Below are positions 55,514 to 63,886 of a DNA stretch of 64,000 bases, piece by piece. Both the position numbers and the translations under genes were made by a program. Under the pieces are notes generated by a model. The model saw nothing but the letters and a program-made list of their open reading frames with translations. It had not been told where the DNA came from and ran no database searches. Source of the DNA: Maribacter cobaltidurans (GTDB lineage Bacteria; Bacteroidota; Bacteroidia; Flavobacteriales; Flavobacteriaceae); the NCBI RefSeq assembly GCF_002269385.1, contig NZ_CP022957.1, positions 801,001 to 865,000 on the forward strand, read 5' to 3'. Each line of letters opens with the position of its first letter. The stretch's first letter is position 1.

Positions 55514-55873
55514 TTAGTTTTTAACCGCGTTACAGTTTGAAAATGCAATTTGCTGACCTCCTTCGAAATCGATGATAATGAATGCATCATTACATAATCC
55601 TTTCTTTTCAAAATCCTCCAACAAGGCAGCTTTAATGGTATCAAAATCATTATTAGGGCAATCACCTGCCAAAAACTCATAGCGTGCACCGGAACTATTA
55701 GGGCTATCCTTGGATAACGTAATACCAAAACTTGATAAGCTCAACTCCACGTTGGAACAATTGCTTTGCTTTTGGATACTGGCCTTTAACTCATCGATAT
55801 CCTTATTGTTCCCTGAACAAGATGTAAGGACTATCATAATCACTAATGATAGTCCTTTTAAAAAATTTTTCAT
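55514..55873 (-). CDS. small lipoprotein of unknown function
   Basis: A 119-residue lipoprotein; signal peptide ends VLTSCSGNN (Cys19). The mature part (KDIDELKASIQKQSNCSNVE) has four more cysteines (in QSNCSNVE, AGDCPNNDFD, KGLCNDAF and FSNCNAVKN), consistent with two disulfides in the periplasm. It lies 27 nt after a small membrane protein gene on the same strand and 225 nt before lytS. I do not recognise a family. The 225-nt gap to the kinase contains the inverted repeat at 55326-55357. Confidence 0.8.
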   Translation of the reverse strand: MKNFLKGLSLVIMIVLTSCSGNNKDIDELKASIQKQSNCSNVELSLSSFGITLSKDSPNSSGARYEFLAGDCPNNDFDTIKAALLEDFEKKGLCNDAFIIIDFEGGQQIAFSNCNAVKN

Positions 55874-55900
55874 TGGTACTGCTTTAATGTTCTTTTTGAA

Positions 55901-56098
55901 TCAACCTATAACATTTTCGGTTTCCTTTTTTACGTTTCCCTTATTCAATAGCGATACTCCCATTAAGGTTAAACCCGCATATAAGGGAAAAAAGTAGTTT
56001 ACCAAGTTTAAATCCCTTACGGCTCCAATTAAGGATACTAATACGGTTACAGTTCCAATAGCTAGTACAGTTACTTTTGTTTTGTCGATTGTTTTCAT
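55901..56098 (-). CDS. small two-helix membrane protein
   Basis: A 65-residue protein starting MKTIDKTKVTVLAIGTVTVL with two hydrophobic segments (VTVLAIGTVTVLVSLIGAV and YFFPLYAGLTLMGVSLL) and a short charged tail. The pattern is that of a small inner-membrane protein. It begins the pair that includes the Cys-rich lipoprotein gene 27 nt downstream. Function unknown. Confidence 0.68.
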   Translation of the reverse strand: MKTIDKTKVTVLAIGTVTVLVSLIGAVRDLNLVNYFFPLYAGLTLMGVSLLNKGNVKKETENVIG

Positions 56099-56279
56099 GA
56101 CTTTGTTTTTTAATTGTTAGTAATATGCTGTAAAACTAATGGGCCTTTATGGGAAAAATAAATGGATTATGATGAACGGTTGAAAAATGTGACCGAACGG
56201 AAATTTTCTCTTACTAAAATGTAATTAATTGAATATCAGTTATTTAAAAATAAATAATACATCAGGAATGACAATAGAG

Positions 56280-56315
56280 CCCCTATAAATAGGGGTGTTA
56301 GGAAAAAATAGGGGT
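56280..56315. repeat. CCCCTAT / ATAGGGG inverted repeat plus a direct copy of the half-site
   Basis: CCCCTAT and ATAGGGG (56280-56295) form an inverted repeat with a 2-nt centre. The segment AAATAGGGGT at 56287-56296 recurs exactly at 56306-56315, a 19-bp period. It lies between the DUF4136 gene and the small membrane-protein gene, in 248 nt without a gene. Possible operator; no regulator known. Confidence 0.55.
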
Positions 56316-56346
56316 ATTTAAAAAAAGATATTGAACGCTGCTTACC

Positions 56347-56868
56347 TTAAGATTTTGGAGGGTATTTTTCAAATATTTTGTTGACCATTTCTTGCAAGTT
56401 TTCCTCTTTCACGGCAGGTGGTTCCCCTTCCCTAAAGGGAGCCTTTCCAATGGCCTGCCAAACGAGAATATCCTTTTTGGCATCTAAGAAATCAAGCACT
56501 ATTTCCCTAGTTAGTTTTGGACTACCCACGGGAATTCCAATGGATACCCCGCCACCTATTGCGCCTCCACCTCCACCAAGGCCAACACCTACCGTATTGC
56601 CCGACTGGGTTTCGTAAACCATACTGTTTACATCAATAAGCAAATCCGGTTCTTCAGAAAATTTTAATCCCTTGGCCTGCAGTGTTATATCCATAGCCCT
56701 AAAGAATCGGTTTTCATCCAATTCGCTCAAACCCGTCTGTAGATCTGCTATATAATTATATGTATTGTAAGCGGTGAAATCTGTTTCCTTTTCATAGTCA
56801 TAGTCAACCTTTATGGTACCACAGGAAGAGAGAAGCAAAATGATCCAGAGTATTTTCAAATATTTCAT
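56347..56868 (-). CDS. DUF4136 family lipoprotein
   Basis: A 173-residue lipoprotein; the signal ends LLLSSCGTIKVD, with Cys16 as the lipidated residue (counting from the ATG at 56868). The mature part starts VDYDYEKETDFTAYNTYNY and fits DUF4136, whose members begin with a strand ending in YxxxxDF. A glycine-rich loop VGVGLGGGGGAIGGGVSIG is conspicuous. The C-terminal REIVLDFLDAKKDILVWQAI is typical. A TTG at 56874 in frame is a less likely start. It is 31 nt after the ion channel gene and probably cotranscribed with it. Function unknown. Confidence 0.88.
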   Translation of the reverse strand: MKYLKILWIILLLSSCGTIKVDYDYEKETDFTAYNTYNYIADLQTGLSELDENRFFRAMDITLQAKGLKFSEEPDLLIDVNSMVYETQSGNTVGVGLGGGGGAIGGGVSIGIPVGSPKLTREIVLDFLDAKKDILVWQAIGKAPFREGEPPAVKEENLQEMVNKIFEKYPPKS

Positions 56869-56899
56869 AATCAATATTTTACTTCAAGTTAAGAAAAAA

Positions 56900-57610
56900 T
56901 CATTCCTCCTCTTTCTTATCCACACTTTTTGTTAGGGCAGATGAAATGATACCCGTTGGAATCGCTACAATTCCCAATCCGATCATTAAAATGAAGAAAG
57001 TAAATATTCTTCCACCTACCGTTATGGGATAAACATCACCATAACCTACGGTTGTCAAAGTAATAATGGCCCACCATAAACTATCGAAAATGGAAGAGAA
57101 ATGCTCCGGTTGTGCCTGGTTTTCAAAATAATAGATGCCAACTGCGGAAAAATAAATTAGAATAAGGGTGACGAAAAGAAATAAAAGGATTTCCTCTTTG
57201 GCCATCACAATGGCCTTAGTAAAATGTTTAATGGCCCTATTATAGCGCATAAGCTTTAACATTCTAAAAAGTCGCAAAAATCGCAATGCCCGTAAAGACC
57301 TTAAATCAATGCCCAAGGATAGATAAAAGGGGAGGATGGCCAAAAAGTCTATGATACCGTAGAAACTAAAAATGAATTTGGCCCTATTATCCGCAACATA
57401 AATGCGAAGCAAATATTCCAAAGTAAATACAATCACAGAGAATATTTCTATTACCCGAAGAAAACTTCTCGTTTTAGGTTCTAAGTCCGGAACGGTCTCA
57501 AAGGAAAAGGAGACAATGGAAACAAAAATTAAAATTTGAATAAAATAGGCAAAAAACCTACTCTTTGGATTATCATTTAACTCAACAATATTTTTTAGAT
57601 ACCGTTTCAT
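56900..57610 (-). CDS. voltage-gated-like potassium ion channel
   Basis: A 236-residue six-segment channel subunit of the inner membrane. S4 carries regularly spaced arginines (DLRSLRALRFLRLFRMLKLM). The pore loop holds the potassium selectivity filter TVGYGD in LTTVGYGDVYPITVGG, followed by S6 (FFILMIGLGIVAIPTGIISS). No cytoplasmic regulatory domain follows; the C-terminus is short (SVDKKEEE). It starts 11 nt after obg and is followed by a DUF4136 lipoprotein gene, so a three-gene operon is likely. Voltage sensing is inferred from the S4 pattern. Confidence 0.93.
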   Translation of the reverse strand: MKRYLKNIVELNDNPKSRFFAYFIQILIFVSIVSFSFETVPDLEPKTRSFLRVIEIFSVIVFTLEYLLRIYVADNRAKFIFSFYGIIDFLAILPFYLSLGIDLRSLRALRFLRLFRMLKLMRYNRAIKHFTKAIVMAKEEILLFLFVTLILIYFSAVGIYYFENQAQPEHFSSIFDSLWWAIITLTTVGYGDVYPITVGGRIFTFFILMIGLGIVAIPTGIISSALTKSVDKKEEE

Positions 57611-57621
57611 TATATAATATT

Positions 57622-58623
57622 TTAGTCATTCAACATTTGCCAAAGTTTGTCCTTAAGTTCGGTTATTCCCATTTGTGCCACGGACGATATAAACATATAG
57701 GGAGTTCCCTGGAAATCCTTATCCAGCTCTATTTTCATTTCATCCATCAATTCATCGTCCAACATATCACATTTGGAAATGGCAATCAGACGTTCTTTGT
57801 CCAACAACTCAGGGTTATAACGCTTTAGCTCATCCAACAGGATAGCGTACTCCTGACTAATGTCCTTGCTATCGGCAGGAATCAAAAACAATAAGGTGGC
57901 ATTTCGCTCTATATGTCTCAAGAAATAATGGCCCAAACCCTTTCCTTCGGCCGCCCCTTCGATTATACCCGGGATATCCGCCATGACAAAACTTTGAAAA
58001 TCCCTATATTCCACGATTCCCAAGTTGGGCTTTAGGGTCGTAAATTCATAATCGGCAATCTTGGGCTTTGCTGAAGTTATCACGGAAAGTAAGGTAGATT
58101 TTCCGGCATTGGGAAAACCTACAAGCCCTACATCGGCCAGAATCTTTAACTCCAATAGAAAATATCCCTCCTGCCCGGGAATCCCTGGCTGGGCATATCT
58201 TGGAGTTTGATTTGTGGAGGTCTTAAAATGCCAGTTTCCGAGTCCGCCCATGCCTCCCTCCAATGCTATTTTTTCCTCTCCATGCTCCGTTATCTCAAAC
58301 AGGACCTCGTCAGTTTCTGGGTCCTTTACAACAGTTCCCAAGGGCACGTCCAAATATACATCTGTACCATCTGCACCGGTACTCCTGTTTTTACTTCCAT
58401 GCTCTCCATGACCGGCCTTGAAATGCTTTTTGAACTTGAAATTCACCAAAGTCCAAAGATTCTGGTTGCCCCTGATGATTACATGACCACCACGGCCCCC
58501 ATCTCCACCATCTGGGCCACCTTTAGCTACGTATTTTTCACGGTGAAGGTGCATAGATCCCTTTCCTCCGTTTCCTGAGGCCAGGTGAACCTTAACGTAG
58601 TCTACAAAATTGCCTTCGGTCAT
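57622..58623 (-). CDS. obg: Obg family GTPase
   Basis: Essential ribosome-assembly and stress GTPase. The 333 residues include the glycine-rich Obg fold at the N-terminus ([39 protein letters not shown]) and the GTPase motifs [10 protein letters not shown] (G1), [16 protein letters not shown] (G3) and ISKCDM (G4). The extra C-terminal domain of some Obg proteins is absent, as is usual for 330-residue forms. An exact -7 element lies 29 nt upstream. It is followed 11 nt later by the ion channel gene. Confidence 0.97.
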   Translation of the reverse strand: MTEGNFVDYVKVHLASGNGGKGSMHLHREKYVAKGGPDGGDGGRGGHVIIRGNQNLWTLVNFKFKKHFKAGHGEHGSKNRSTGADGTDVYLDVPLGTVVKDPETDEVLFEITEHGEEKIALEGGMGGLGNWHFKTSTNQTPRYAQPGIPGQEGYFLLELKILADVGLVGFPNAGKSTLLSVITSAKPKIADYEFTTLKPNLGIVEYRDFQSFVMADIPGIIEGAAEGKGLGHYFLRHIERNATLLFLIPADSKDISQEYAILLDELKRYNPELLDKERLIAISKCDMLDDELMDEMKIELDKDFQGTPYMFISSVAQMGITELKDKLWQMLND

Positions 58624-58651
58624 CTTTAATAAAGCATTTAAAAATTGGGTA

Positions 58652-58659
58652 CAAAGCTA
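58652..58659 (-). promoter_or_regulatory. candidate -7 element for obg
   Basis: The minus strand reads TAGCTTTG, an exact match to TANNTTTG, 28 nt before the obg start codon. No TTTG is found 19-20 nt upstream of it, so only half of the promoter is supported. Confidence 0.4.
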
Positions 58660-58690
58660 CGTAATTATAAGGGAAGACTACCCTTGGGAT

Positions 58691-58828
58691 TTATGACAAA
58701 GGGTCATAAAAATAATGGAGGTAAACCATATAGGCAATGGCAATGAGTATTAGGGTCAATATTGAACCACAACCAATAAAAAAACAGCTTTTTAACGCAT
58801 CCTTTGGTCTGATTACCTCTTCTGCCAT
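58691..58828 (-). CDS. very small single-pass membrane protein
   Basis: A 45-residue frame read from the sequence: MAEEVIRPKDALKSCFFIGC, then a hydrophobic helix (SILTLILIAIAYMVYLHYF) and YDPLS. It lies between the hpt-adk gene (67 nt) and obg (67 nt) on the same strand. The polar N-terminus followed by one membrane helix and evenly placed codons suggest a real protein, but a chance frame is possible. Function unknown. Confidence 0.5.
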   Translation of the reverse strand: MAEEVIRPKDALKSCFFIGCGSILTLILIAIAYMVYLHYFYDPLS

Positions 58829-58895
58829 GGGATATTCCTTAAGTTAGTTCGGTCGTTATTTCCCTTAATAACCCCAATAGTTATATAGTGTATGC

Positions 58896-60002
58896 CTAAA
58901 GGGAGTCGATAACCTTTGTCAAGCGCTCGGTAATTTCCTCAATTGTACCGATTCCATTGACACTATGAAACTTTTTGCGATCTTCATAGTATTCCTTTAA
59001 AGGTGCCGTCTTGGAATTGTACTCATCAAAACGGTTCCTGATTTTTGTTACATCTTGATCGTCCGATCTTCCACTTACCTTACCTCTTTCCAATAGACGC
59101 TCTATTAAAATTTCATCATTGGCTTCCAAGGCTATGGTCGCATCCACTTTCATGTCCTTGGATTCCAAAAAATTGTCCAAGGCCTCGGCCTGGGTAGTTG
59201 TTCTAGGGAATCCATCAAAAATGAATCCGTCCGCATCTGGATTTTTATCCACTTCGTCCTCCAACATTTTAATAGTCACCTCATCCGGCACCAAATCGCC
59301 CTTATCTATATATGATTTTGCCAAGGTCCCTAATTCCGTTCCATTTTTTATGTTATAACGGAATACATCGCCAGTGGAAATATGTTTTAAATTATACTTT
59401 TCCTTTAAAAATTGAGCTTGTGTGCCCTTGCCAGCTCCTGGTTTACCAAAGAGTACAAGATTGATCATATGTTTTTGGTTTAATTGGTATACTTCCCTTA
59501 AATTCCTTCCTAATTCTTTGTAATCCAGTCCATAACCTACTATGAATTTATCCGGTATTTCCAGCCCCACATAGTCAATGGCATATTCCCCATTGTAGAC
59601 TTCGGATTTATAAAAAAGACTGGCAATCTTAAATTCCTTTACCTTGGTATTCCTGAAAATATGGACAAGCTTTTGTAACGTTCGTCCTGTATCTATTATA
59701 TCCTCAAGAATAATGATACTGCGACCCTCAATATTATCAGGTACATCCAACAATGTCTCAACGATTCCCGTAGAAGTGAGCCCATGGTAAGAGCTTAGTT
59801 TCACGAAAGACACCTCGCAAGGGTGTGGATATGCCTTTAAAAAATCTGAAACAAACATAAAGGCTCCATTTAGAACACCCACAAAAATGGGGCTCTCGTC
59901 CTTGTAGTCCACGGCAATTTCCTGTGCCATCCGTTGGATGGCCTCCAAGATTTGCTTTTCCGTAAGAAAAGGTTTAAACAATTTGTCGTGTAACCGTATC
60001 AA
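58896..60002 (-). CDS. hypoxanthine phosphoribosyltransferase - adenylate kinase fusion
   Basis: A 368-residue protein with two complete enzymes. Residues 1-175 are a hypoxanthine phosphoribosyltransferase (purine salvage to IMP/GMP): PRPP loop ILEDIIDTGRT at 98-108 and the conserved KLSSYHG. From residue 179 an adenylate kinase follows with P-loop GKPGAGKGT at 186-194, STGDVFR and FDGFPRTTTQ. The LID is the short form (RGKVSGRSDDQDV) without zinc cysteines. The linker is almost absent. An internal ATG at 59468 (Met179) could allow the kinase to be made alone. From memory, such fusions occur in other flavobacteria. The protein couples salvage of purines to ATP/ADP/AMP balance. Confidence 0.95.
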   Translation of the reverse strand: MIRLHDKLFKPFLTEKQILEAIQRMAQEIAVDYKDESPIFVGVLNGAFMFVSDFLKAYPHPCEVSFVKLSSYHGLTSTGIVETLLDVPDNIEGRSIIILEDIIDTGRTLQKLVHIFRNTKVKEFKIASLFYKSEVYNGEYAIDYVGLEIPDKFIVGYGLDYKELGRNLREVYQLNQKHMINLVLFGKPGAGKGTQAQFLKEKYNLKHISTGDVFRYNIKNGTELGTLAKSYIDKGDLVPDEVTIKMLEDEVDKNPDADGFIFDGFPRTTTQAEALDNFLESKDMKVDATIALEANDEILIERLLERGKVSGRSDDQDVTKIRNRFDEYNSKTAPLKEYYEDRKKFHSVNGIGTIEEITERLTKVIDSL

Positions 60003-60025
60003 TTTTAAAAAATTAGTAAGGTTGG

Positions 60026-60033
60026 CAAATATA
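60026..60033 (-). promoter_or_regulatory. candidate -7 element for hpt-adk
   Basis: The minus strand reads TATATTTG, an exact TANNTTTG match, 23 nt upstream of the start codon at 60002. The -33 position lacks a clear TTTG. Confidence 0.42.
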
Positions 60034-60088
60034 GGGTTTTTGACCAGTGTTTTTGAATTATGGGGATTAGGTTTCTAAGATTTAAGCG

Positions 60089-60096
60089 TATTTTTG
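60089..60096 (+). promoter_or_regulatory. candidate -7 element for purK-purE
   Basis: TATTTTTG matches TANNTTTG exactly, 8 nt before the purK ATG at 60105. Transcription from it would give an almost leaderless mRNA. No TTTG is at the -33 position, so this is tentative. Confidence 0.3.
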
Positions 60097-60104
60097 TGGT
60101 ACAT

Positions 60105-61259
60105 ATGAACTATTTTTCTTCTGATTTTAAACTAGGAATCCTTGGCGGTGGGCAATTGGGCAAAATGATGCTCTATGAAACCCGAAAATGGGATGTTTGG
60201 ACCAAGGTTTTGGACGCTTCCCCTGAAGCTCCCTGTAAAATTTCATGTAACCATTTTATGCAAGGCGAATTGCTTGACTATGATACAGTGTACAATTTTG
60301 GTCAAGGTTTGGATGTACTGACCATAGAAATCGAAAACGTAAATCTTGATGCCCTTGAACAATTGGAAAAGGAAGGCCTTAAGGTGTTTCCACAACCCAA
60401 GGCATTGCGCATTATTCAAAATAAGGCAAAGCAAAAACTATTCTATGTAGACCATGGAATACCAACTGCAGAATTTCAACGCTTTGCATATCTCAGTGAA
60501 ATAGAGGACAGTATCCAAAATGGCGGTTTAAAACTTCCCTTTGTTTGGAAGGCCGCACAGTTTGGCTATGATGGGCAGGGGGTAAAGGTAGTCCGTGAGA
60601 TTGCCGATCTTAAAGGTCTGCCTTCTGGGGAGTGTATCGCCGAAACGATGATTCCATTCAAAAACGAATTGGCGGTCATTGTTGCACGGAATTCAAATGG
60701 CGAAACAAGGACGTACCCTGTAGTAGAAATGGAATTTCATCCAGAAGCCAATCAAGTGGAATATGTCATCTGTCCCGCTAGAATTGATTACGAAGTAGCT
60801 TCCAAAGCTAGAAAACTTGCACTTGAAGTGGCCGAAAAAATTGGTTTGACCGGGCTGCTGGCCGTGGAAATGTTCCAAACCAAGGACGACCAAATATTAG
60901 TCAACGAGGTAGCCCCAAGACCCCATAATAGTGGTCACTATAGTATTGAGGCAAGTTACACCAATCAATTTGAACAACACATTCGCTGTATCCTCAATTT
61001 ACCCCTTGGCGGTACGGAAAGTAAGGTAGCAGGTATTATGGTGAACTTGGTAGGTGCCGAAGGCCATACAGGTGATGTGGTGTATGAAAATATGGAGAAA
61101 ATCCTAAAGCTTGAAGGGGTTACTCCCCACATCTATGGAAAAAAACAAACGAGGCCTTTCCGTAAAATGGGCCATGTGACCATTGTGAACTCGGATATTG
61201 ACCAAGCCAGAAAAACAGCGCAACAAGTAAAGGAAACAATCAAAGTAATCAGTAAATAA
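60105..61259 (+). CDS. purK: N5-carboxyaminoimidazole ribonucleotide synthetase
   Basis: ATP-grasp enzyme that carboxylates AIR to N5-CAIR in purine synthesis. The 384 residues begin MNYFSSDFKLGILGGGQLGK and contain KAAQFGYDGQGVKVV, the ATP-grasp lysine region, and VNEVAPRPHNSGHYSIEASY near the metal site. The frame opens at 60060, but the extra 15 residues precede the conserved flavobacterial N-terminus, so I chose 60105. purE follows after 3 nt, so the two steps of this pathway are cotranscribed. The gene is divergent from hpt-adk, putting salvage and de novo purine genes side by side. Confidence 0.97.
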   Translation: MNYFSSDFKLGILGGGQLGKMMLYETRKWDVWTKVLDASPEAPCKISCNHFMQGELLDYDTVYNFGQGLDVLTIEIENVNLDALEQLEKEGLKVFPQPKALRIIQNKAKQKLFYVDHGIPTAEFQRFAYLSEIEDSIQNGGLKLPFVWKAAQFGYDGQGVKVVREIADLKGLPSGECIAETMIPFKNELAVIVARNSNGETRTYPVVEMEFHPEANQVEYVICPARIDYEVASKARKLALEVAEKIGLTGLLAVEMFQTKDDQILVNEVAPRPHNSGHYSIEASYTNQFEQHIRCILNLPLGGTESKVAGIMVNLVGAEGHTGDVVYENMEKILKLEGVTPHIYGKKQTRPFRKMGHVTIVNSDIDQARKTAQQVKETIKVISK

Positions 61260-61262
61260 GTT

Positions 61263-61751
61263 ATGAGTAAAGTAGCCGTAGTAATGGGAAGTACCAGCGA
61301 CCTTCCGGTAATGCAGGAAGCCATAGACATTCTAAAAGGTTTTGATATAGAAGTGGATGTGGATATCGTTTCCGCCCACAGAACTCCGGAAAAACTTTTC
61401 GACTTCAGTAAAAATGCCCACAAAAATGGTTACTCCGTGATAATTGCGGGTGCAGGTGGAGCTGCCCACTTACCGGGCATGGTAGCCTCCATGTCTCCAT
61501 TACCGGTCATAGGTGTGCCCGTAAAAAGCAGCAACTCAATAGATGGTTGGGATTCCGTTTTATCCATTCTTCAAATGCCTGGTGGCGTTCCCGTAGCCAC
61601 GGTAGCCTTGAACGGGGCCAAAAACGCAGGAATTCTGGCTGCCCAGATTATTGGTAGTTCGGACAAATGCGTTTTGGACAAGATCATCCTTTATAAAGAA
61701 GGATTAAAGCAAAAAGTTATTGATGGCGCCAAATCCGTTAAGAATAAATAG
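61263..61751 (+). CDS. purE: N5-CAIR mutase
   Basis: Rearranges N5-CAIR to CAIR, the step after PurK. The 162 residues contain MGSTSDLPVMQEAIDIL, the SAHRTPEKLFDFSKNA active-site loop with histidine, IIAGAGGAAHLPGMVAS and the SSNSIDGWDSVLSILQMPG segment. The class I (bacterial) length and motifs are clear. It starts 3 nt after purK; an M3 peptidase gene follows after 63 nt. Confidence 0.98.
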   Translation: MSKVAVVMGSTSDLPVMQEAIDILKGFDIEVDVDIVSAHRTPEKLFDFSKNAHKNGYSVIIAGAGGAAHLPGMVASMSPLPVIGVPVKSSNSIDGWDSVLSILQMPGGVPVATVALNGAKNAGILAAQIIGSSDKCVLDKIILYKEGLKQKVIDGAKSVKNK

Positions 61752-61814
61752 TTGTTAGTTAAGAATGAACTTTCTGTCAGAGAAATTCAAAATTGAAAAA
61801 CAGTAAAATAAAGA

Positions 61815-63836
61815 ATGAATCCACTCTTAGAGCCCTTTGACACAGCACCATTTTCAAAAATTAAAAATGAACATTTTAAGCCCGCATTCCTTCAAGCCAT
61901 AAAAGATGCCAAGGCAGAAATAGATGCTATTACGGCCAACTCAGAAGAACCTACCTTTGAAAATACCATTGAGGCCTTGGAATTTTCGGGTCAACAATTG
62001 GAAAGAATTTCAAGTGTATTTTTCAATCTGAATTCCGCCGAAACCAATGAGGAAATCCAAAAAATCGCGCAAGAGGTTTCGCCTTTATTATCCGAATTTG
62101 GAAATGATATCACCTTGAATGAAAATTTGTTCAAAAGAATTAAAGAGGTGTATCAAAAAGCGGATTCTTTGAATCTGGATGTGGAACAAAAAATGCTCCT
62201 TGAAAAGAAATATAAAAACTTTAGCCGAAATGGGGCCAACCTACCAGAAGGCAAGAAAAAAAGATTAAGAGAAATTGATGCGGAACTTTCAAAGCTCACA
62301 CTGAAATTTGGGGAAAATGTGTTGGCGGAAACCAACAAATACCAAATGCATCTTACTGACGAGAATGACTTGGACGGCTTGCCGGAAGGTGAAAAAGAAG
62401 CTGCTGCACAATTGGCCACTGTAAAGGGAAAAGGCGAAGGATGGATGATCACCCTAGATTATCCAAGTTATATTCCCTTTATGAAATACGCTAAGAATAG
62501 AGACTTGCGAAAAGAACTTGCCATAGCCTTTGGGAGCAAGGCCTTTCACAATGATGAACTGGACAACCAAGAAAATGTGCTAAAAATTACCTCTCTTAGA
62601 TTTGAAAGGGCACAACTCTTAGGGTATAAAACCCATGCCGATTTTGTCCTAGAGGAAAGAATGGCGGAAAGCCCTGAAAAGGTACATGGCTTCCTAAAGG
62701 AACTTTTGGAAAAAGCAAAACCTGCTGCCGAAAGGGAATTTAAACAATTGGCAGATTTTGCTGAAGAACTGGATGGCATCGGTGTACTTGAAAAATGGGA
62801 TGGAAGCTATTATTCCGAAAAACTGAAGCAAAAGCTGTTTGATCTAGATGATGAAAAACTAAAGCCCTATTTTAAGCTAGAGAATGTCATTGACGGAGTT
62901 TTTACGGTCGCTGAAAAACTGTTTGACCTAAAATTTGAAGAAGTCTTCGATATAGACAAATACCATGAAGACGTAAAAACATATCGAGTCTATGATGCTA
63001 ATGGAGCATTTTTATCCCTGTTCTATGCCGATTTTCACCCCAGATCCGGAAAACGTGGTGGCGCTTGGATGACCTCCTGTAAATCGCAATGGAAAAAGGA
63101 CGGTAAAAATATACGTCCGCACATAAGTAATGTGTGCAACTTTACCCCTTCCACCAAAAGTAAACCTTCCCTATTGACATTCAATGAGGTAACGACCTTG
63201 TTTCATGAATTTGGGCATGGTCTGCACGGAATGTTGGCAGACACTAAATATCCTAGCCTTTCCGGAACCTCCGTCTATTGGGACTTTGTAGAGCTTCCAA
63301 GTCAAGTCATGGAAAATTGGTGTTATGAAAAAGAAGCCTTGGAGCTATTTGCAAAACATTACGAAACCGGGGAGGTAATTCCCATGGAACTTATCACCAA
63401 AATAAAGGAATCCGCAACCTTTCAGGAAGGAATGCAGACCTTGAGACAATTGAGTTTTGGTTTGCTGGATATGTCCTGGCATGGAATTGACCCTACCCAT
63501 ATCAAGGATGTAAAAAAACACGAAGACGAGGCTTTTGAAGGCACTAAATTGTACCCCGATACGCCCGAAACTTGTATGAGTACATCGTTCTCCCATATTT
63601 TTCAAGGCGGATATTCGTCAGGTTATTACAGCTACAAATGGGCCGAGGTCCTCGATGCCGATGCGTTTGCCTACTTTAAGGAAAAAGGAATTTTCAATAA
63701 AGAAGTGGCCAATAAATTTAGGGAGCATGTCCTATCAAAGGGCGGAACGGAAAACCCTATGGTCCTCTACAAACGATTTAGGGGCGCCGAGCCCAAAGTG
63801 GAGGCTCTTCTAAAAAGGGCAGGACTTTTATCCTAA
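61815..63836 (+). CDS. M3 family oligopeptidase (PrlC/Dcp type)
   Basis: A 673-residue zinc metallopeptidase without a signal peptide, so cytoplasmic. The zinc motif HEFGH is at His464 to His468 (TLFHEFGHGLHGML), with a third ligand in the downstream YWDFVELPSQVMENWCYE helix (Glu). The start MNPLLEPFDTAPFSKIKNEH and the end KVEALLKRAGLLS are typical. It degrades short peptides released by other proteases. Oligopeptidase A (PrlC) versus dipeptidyl carboxypeptidase (Dcp) cannot be decided by eye. Confidence 0.93.
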   Translation: MNPLLEPFDTAPFSKIKNEHFKPAFLQAIKDAKAEIDAITANSEEPTFENTIEALEFSGQQLERISSVFFNLNSAETNEEIQKIAQEVSPLLSEFGNDITLNENLFKRIKEVYQKADSLNLDVEQKMLLEKKYKNFSRNGANLPEGKKKRLREIDAELSKLTLKFGENVLAETNKYQMHLTDENDLDGLPEGEKEAAAQLATVKGKGEGWMITLDYPSYIPFMKYAKNRDLRKELAIAFGSKAFHNDELDNQENVLKITSLRFERAQLLGYKTHADFVLEERMAESPEKVHGFLKELLEKAKPAAEREFKQLADFAEELDGIGVLEKWDGSYYSEKLKQKLFDLDDEKLKPYFKLENVIDGVFTVAEKLFDLKFEEVFDIDKYHEDVKTYRVYDANGAFLSLFYADFHPRSGKRGGAWMTSCKSQWKKDGKNIRPHISNVCNFTPSTKSKPSLLTFNEVTTLFHEFGHGLHGMLADTKYPSLSGTSVYWDFVELPSQVMENWCYEKEALELFAKHYETGEVIPMELITKIKESATFQEGMQTLRQLSFGLLDMSWHGIDPTHIKDVKKHEDEAFEGTKLYPDTPETCMSTSFSHIFQGGYSSGYYSYKWAEVLDADAFAYFKEKGIFNKEVANKFREHVLSKGGTENPMVLYKRFRGAEPKVEALLKRAGLLS

Positions 63837-63886
63837 TACTCCTACGTTTGACTTATGGCAAATGTCAAAAAGCCAATAATCAAGGA

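Noticed and set aside
63841..63875. Weak hairpin TTTGAC/GTCAAA after the M3 peptidase
   Set aside because: Six pairs with an 11-nt loop and no T-run; not convincing as a terminator.
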